Origin: Leucocoprinus leucothites
Lineage: Eukaryota > Basidiomycota > Agaricomycetes > Agaricales > Agaricaceae
Length of the DNA stretch: 64,000 nt
Direction: 5' to 3'
Assembly (NCBI GenBank): GCA_013368445.1
Contig: JAACJO010000005.1
Span: 1,612,001-1,676,000 of the forward strand
Positions 60,642 to 64,000 of this stretch are shown one piece after another (positions within the stretch are counted from its first letter, which is position 1; each line of letters begins with the position of its first letter). A model generated the notes under the pieces. That model had not been told where the DNA came from and did no database searches. It was given only the letters and a program-made list of their open reading frames with translations. Made by a program: the position numbers and the translations under genes.

Positions 60642-61565
60642 ATGGCGAGCCGCGTTTTGGGTCTTCCTGTGGGAGCGGCTCTGCGGCAAAAACTTCCGCT
60701 CTCCACATCTCCCATTCTCCACCGAGCGAGCCTTTCCTCAATGTCCTCGGAGTACTTTCCCCAAGGTTTCAAGTTTTGGCCTAGCTATTTCACCATCGAT
60801 GAGCAGAGGACTCTATTGCAAGCATCTTTGTATAAGCTTGATAATTCTGAAAGCATAAGAAGTCGCAAACGAAGGAGAATGTACCTGAAGACATCACCCG
60901 CGAACCTCTCGGAGCCGACCGATGTGCAAAGTATTTTCTTGCCCGATGAACTTTATGAATTCCAGGAGGTATATACAACCCAGATGGAGAGGTTTAGTTT
61001 CTGATGCCCAAATGGACTTTAGGGGCATTATGACGGCGTTATCCGCGATTATCGCGAGATGCATCTGGCATCGTGGCCAGAGGACGAATTTGCGGGGCTG
61101 ACGACAGTTCTCAGACGCCTGTACGGCCTTTGTCCGAGTCAGGACGTTCAGACTCATCTACTTCATCTTGCCTCCCGTGGATATATATTGCCCCACGTCG
61201 ACAACATAAACGCCAGTGGTTCGTGGATTCTTGGTGTGAGTATTGGGGATCAGAGGCTTCTCCGGTTGGAATCGGTCGGGAACAATACCTCGTTTGAGCT
61301 CTTGTTACCTTCCGGAAGTGTATATCTACAAAGGTATCCTTCTCACAATCTCTGATGGCTTTTTCTCAAGCCCTCATCAGCGGTGACATTCGTTATACGC
61401 ATAAACATTCGATCAACTACACCTCCAAAGGCAACAGTGGCCAACGCCTCAGCATCATGATCCGAGTAAGTAAACACTTCAATAGCCAGAGAATTTTACT
61501 CGTAACTGTTAGTTGACGTTGATGGCTGGTCTCAGGATTACCCTGTAGTAACCGGGGGGTCATGA
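60642..61565 (+). CDS. ALKBH7: ALKBH7-type 2-oxoglutarate/Fe(II) dioxygenase
   Basis: AlkB-family oxygenase; the animal homologue is a mitochondrial matrix protein needed for programmed necrosis and fatty-acid balance. The ATG at 60642 gives MASRVLGLPVGAALRQKLPLSTS, a plausible mitochondrial leader. Then FKFWPSYFTIDEQRTLLQAS and, after an intron, GHYDGVIRDYREMHLASWP. The iron ligands are HVDN (near 61194) and the second His in SGDIRYTHKHSI (near 61390-61410). The 2-oxoglutarate Arg lies in RLSIMIRD. The intron before SGDIR uses the CATCAG acceptor, which alone keeps the frame. The last exon is DYPVVTGGS, stop at 61563-61565. A near-complete family member with four introns. Confidence 0.9.
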
Positions 61566-64000
61566 TTGATACTGATTCGAGAACAGTCATCGAGGGTAAA
61601 ATCTCTGCGGGCTGTTGGGAGGATGCCGTTCCATACCCACCAATCCGATACCTTCTACGAAGGCGAAGACTCGATAAAACTCCGTACTAATGCTACTATC
61701 CTTGATTTCTCGCGGTACTTAGCGAGTGACGATGCTTCTTGACAAGGTCGCCTGCGTAAGAGAGAACCTCCTATCGATATCTTATCTTTTTCGCTCAACC
61801 AGCGGACAGTATTTTCTCCTTCAAACTTATTGTCGTTGAGTATGAGCCCCCACACCAGGCCTTTCATTTCATTTTGGAGGCTCTGAAATGGTTTAGATGT
61901 GCCTGATCTGGCTACCCATCTATCATGTTTGTTGTTTCAACGGAAAGCTTCATCAATTCTCGTGACTTCATCACCCAGACTTGGAAGGAATGATTGTCAT
62001 TAGTTGGTGCAAAGCAAGCGTTCGAGTTAGAAGGATTCGCGAAATGGCTCCGGCTTCTTTTCCAAAGATAGCCTCCGTAGCGATTCTGACCTCTGGATGA
62101 TCTGTGATTTGTTAGCGAGATGCATTGCCGAACTTGCGTGGTCAAGCCCGTCGGTTCAAGTTAGAAGCTCTCGACTTATTTGGGACCAAGACTCTCCCCC
62201 ATACTTGAAGCGGCTGGTGACATAGAACTGCTTCAGCTCACTGACATGAGGCTAAACGGGGTGCAAACCGGAAAGTTCTTCGATCAAAAGTGCTACGTAC
62301 ATGTCCTGCTCAGTGATATCATGGAATAAATAGTGAACTCCAAAAGCCCGATCACAAAGATTGTCCCAATGAGAAATCCTAACTCTAATACAAACCGATG
62401 ATCTAGATGACAGGCTGCGAGCGCCACGCGAAGAGCAACGCCATCATCTTGATATGCTATCAATGACGGGAATTACACTGTGTCATACACGGTAGTATGT
62501 AGGGGAATACTTCATGAAACCTTGTTGACACCAACACCCCTGCGAGTAGTGAAATGATCAGATTAACTTATTAAATCAAAAAGATGTGTTAGCACGTACG
62601 GCAAAGTGACTTCTCTGCCGCTGTCTTCAAGGATAATCAAAATCTGAGTACCCTGAAAAGTATGTTAGGTCGGACATCGCGGCGATTCAGGTTGTGCCGG
62701 GCGCACGTCTGCAAGAAAATTGGACCTCTGAACGGTCCCGTAAACAGTTTGGCCGTTAGAGAGCCACCAATAAACACGAGTGCCGGCCTTTTCGCATCAT
62801 TCAGGAATAATTCTCAGAGAAAAAGGCGAAAGAACAAACTGGGAATGCGTTCATAGCCCAAATAGTAGGTTGGAAGGGGAATAGGAGGAAAGGTGAGGAC
62901 TAAGGCCATGTCCTCTCACCTATATATATGAGCAAAAACACCTGTGTAAAACCAAGGGTTACTCATTGAAGGTATCTTCCGATGGTGGAATTTGGGAAAC
63001 GATTGTGTCGTGCATGAGCGATCGTGCATTTTCACATTCGAAGTTTCGAGGCTGCAGCCGCGATTATAGATTATAAATGATGAAAACGAGATGGTGTCGG
63101 GTCGCCTGGCATGAACCTCAGGGAGATACCCAGGGAACATGGCTTCGTACCAATAATTGATCGTCGCGGAATCGGAAATACGTGATCGCATCGAGAGACG
63201 GAGTCCGAGATGTTGCTTATTCTCAAGACCTGCTGGTCCCCAAGGCACGAGTTCATTCACGGACCTGTGGAACCAGCACATCGTGGTTGTCGCCAGCTCG
63301 AGGAGTATTTTCTCAGGCGTGTGCATCTGGATGGACGCATGTTCTACACGCAGTCAGCATGCGGGCTCTTACTAGTCCTAGTAGTCCAAGTCATTGAACG
63401 ATTAATATAGTGCAGTAAAAAGAATGTCGGGTGTATTCCGTTGATCCTCGGAGGCCGCAAGAGTACCTGCAATCCACTGCTGCGGGTTTGGTCTCAGTGC
63501 TTCGAGATGCGAAGGGATTCGCACAAATAGACTATAAGATGAGTGAAGTATGCTCGTGGATAACTTCCACGCCGCTTCCAATCCTGTGAAAAAAAGGTAT
63601 CAGTAGGGCGCGCAGCGGGAAGGTTAAGGAGTCCTGCATCACAATAGTTGTATGAAGTCTGAATTGCAGACCTCTAGCCTCACATTGCATCCTTTGCCTG
63701 AGTCACAGTGAGGATGCGATGTGCCGATGTAGGTTAAAGATTAGTATGATATGAATAGTAATTCCGGTATCAAGTTTGCTCTATTTGCTCGCGCGGTAAC
63801 GTGATCTCCGAAGTCACTGGTCGGTACGGAGCGCTGAGCGCTCAATATTCGATATTCACACTGCTGTAGTTCCTCACGACAATCCACTCAGCTGGTCTCT
63901 GAGATGCCTGCCCCATCCCATACCCATGCGCAGAAGGCAAGCAATGCTAGGCAAGATATGTCTGTGGTTTTGGTGACGGGATCGTACGACCACGAGATCA
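61566..64000. other. Right-end region, 2.4 kb, no gene that can be named
   Basis: Frames are short and broken on both strands. Leftward pieces near 62160-62700 have some protein-like runs, described under findings, but no complete model could be built. A leftward frame at 62916-63326 has no family character. No RNA gene or mobile element was seen. Confidence 0.45.

Noticed and set aside
62916..63326. 136-codon leftward frame near the right end
   Set aside because: No family character, mixed composition, no clear neighbouring exons; treated as chance.

Overview
The window is nuclear DNA of a basidiomycete fungus, most likely a mushroom-forming Agaricomycete. Genes are close together on both strands and cut by many short introns (about 50-60 bases, GT...AG). 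The protein families are fungal: Eaf1, Not4, Pep7, twinfilin, GH55, membrane GH5 glucanase, a DUF6533 membrane protein and an Aim25-type scramblase. No transposon with coding capacity, rRNA, tRNA, CRISPR array or bacterial-style operon was seen. All products were assigned by reading translated exons; no database search was run.

Layout, left to right. 1-28.7 kb is a dense housekeeping block: MOT1 (5' end cut by the window edge), an unknown single-pass membrane protein, PEP7 (VAC1) and TWF1 back to back, a LOG-family phosphoribohydrolase, cytosolic tryptophanyl-tRNA synthetase, NOT4, mitochondrial D-lactate dehydrogenase, a small unknown membrane protein, and EAF1. 29.8-41.7 kb is sparser and more accessory: a membrane-anchored GH5 beta-glucanase, an NmrA-like NAD(P) protein, a DUF6533 multi-pass membrane protein and a secreted GH55 beta-1,3-glucanase. 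42-51.4 kb holds two chromosome-cycle genes, ECO1 (cohesin acetyltransferase) and CDC45 (replicative helicase subunit), with two lineage-type proteins of unknown function between them. 52.4-61.6 kb has several mitochondrial genes: Aim25-like scramblase, mitochondrial IF-2, a SLC25-like carrier and ALKBH7, plus a CHORD-CS co-chaperone. 61.6-64 kb has no gene I can name.

Many neighbours are divergent pairs with very short shared promoters (PEP7/TWF1, DLD1/small membrane protein, scramblase/mtIF2, carrier/ALKBH7) or convergent pairs with tails about 60-200 bases apart. The two glucanases suit cell-wall remodelling or glucan degradation. MOT1, NOT4 and EAF1 act on transcription and chromatin. I found no clearly new multi-gene system. 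The points most worth a second look are a 19-base microexon in the scramblase gene, a perfect 18-base palindrome ending one base before the ECO1 start codon, a hairpin just before the DUF6533 start, an intron whose retention keeps the reading frame, and several small membrane or acidic proteins without a recognised family.
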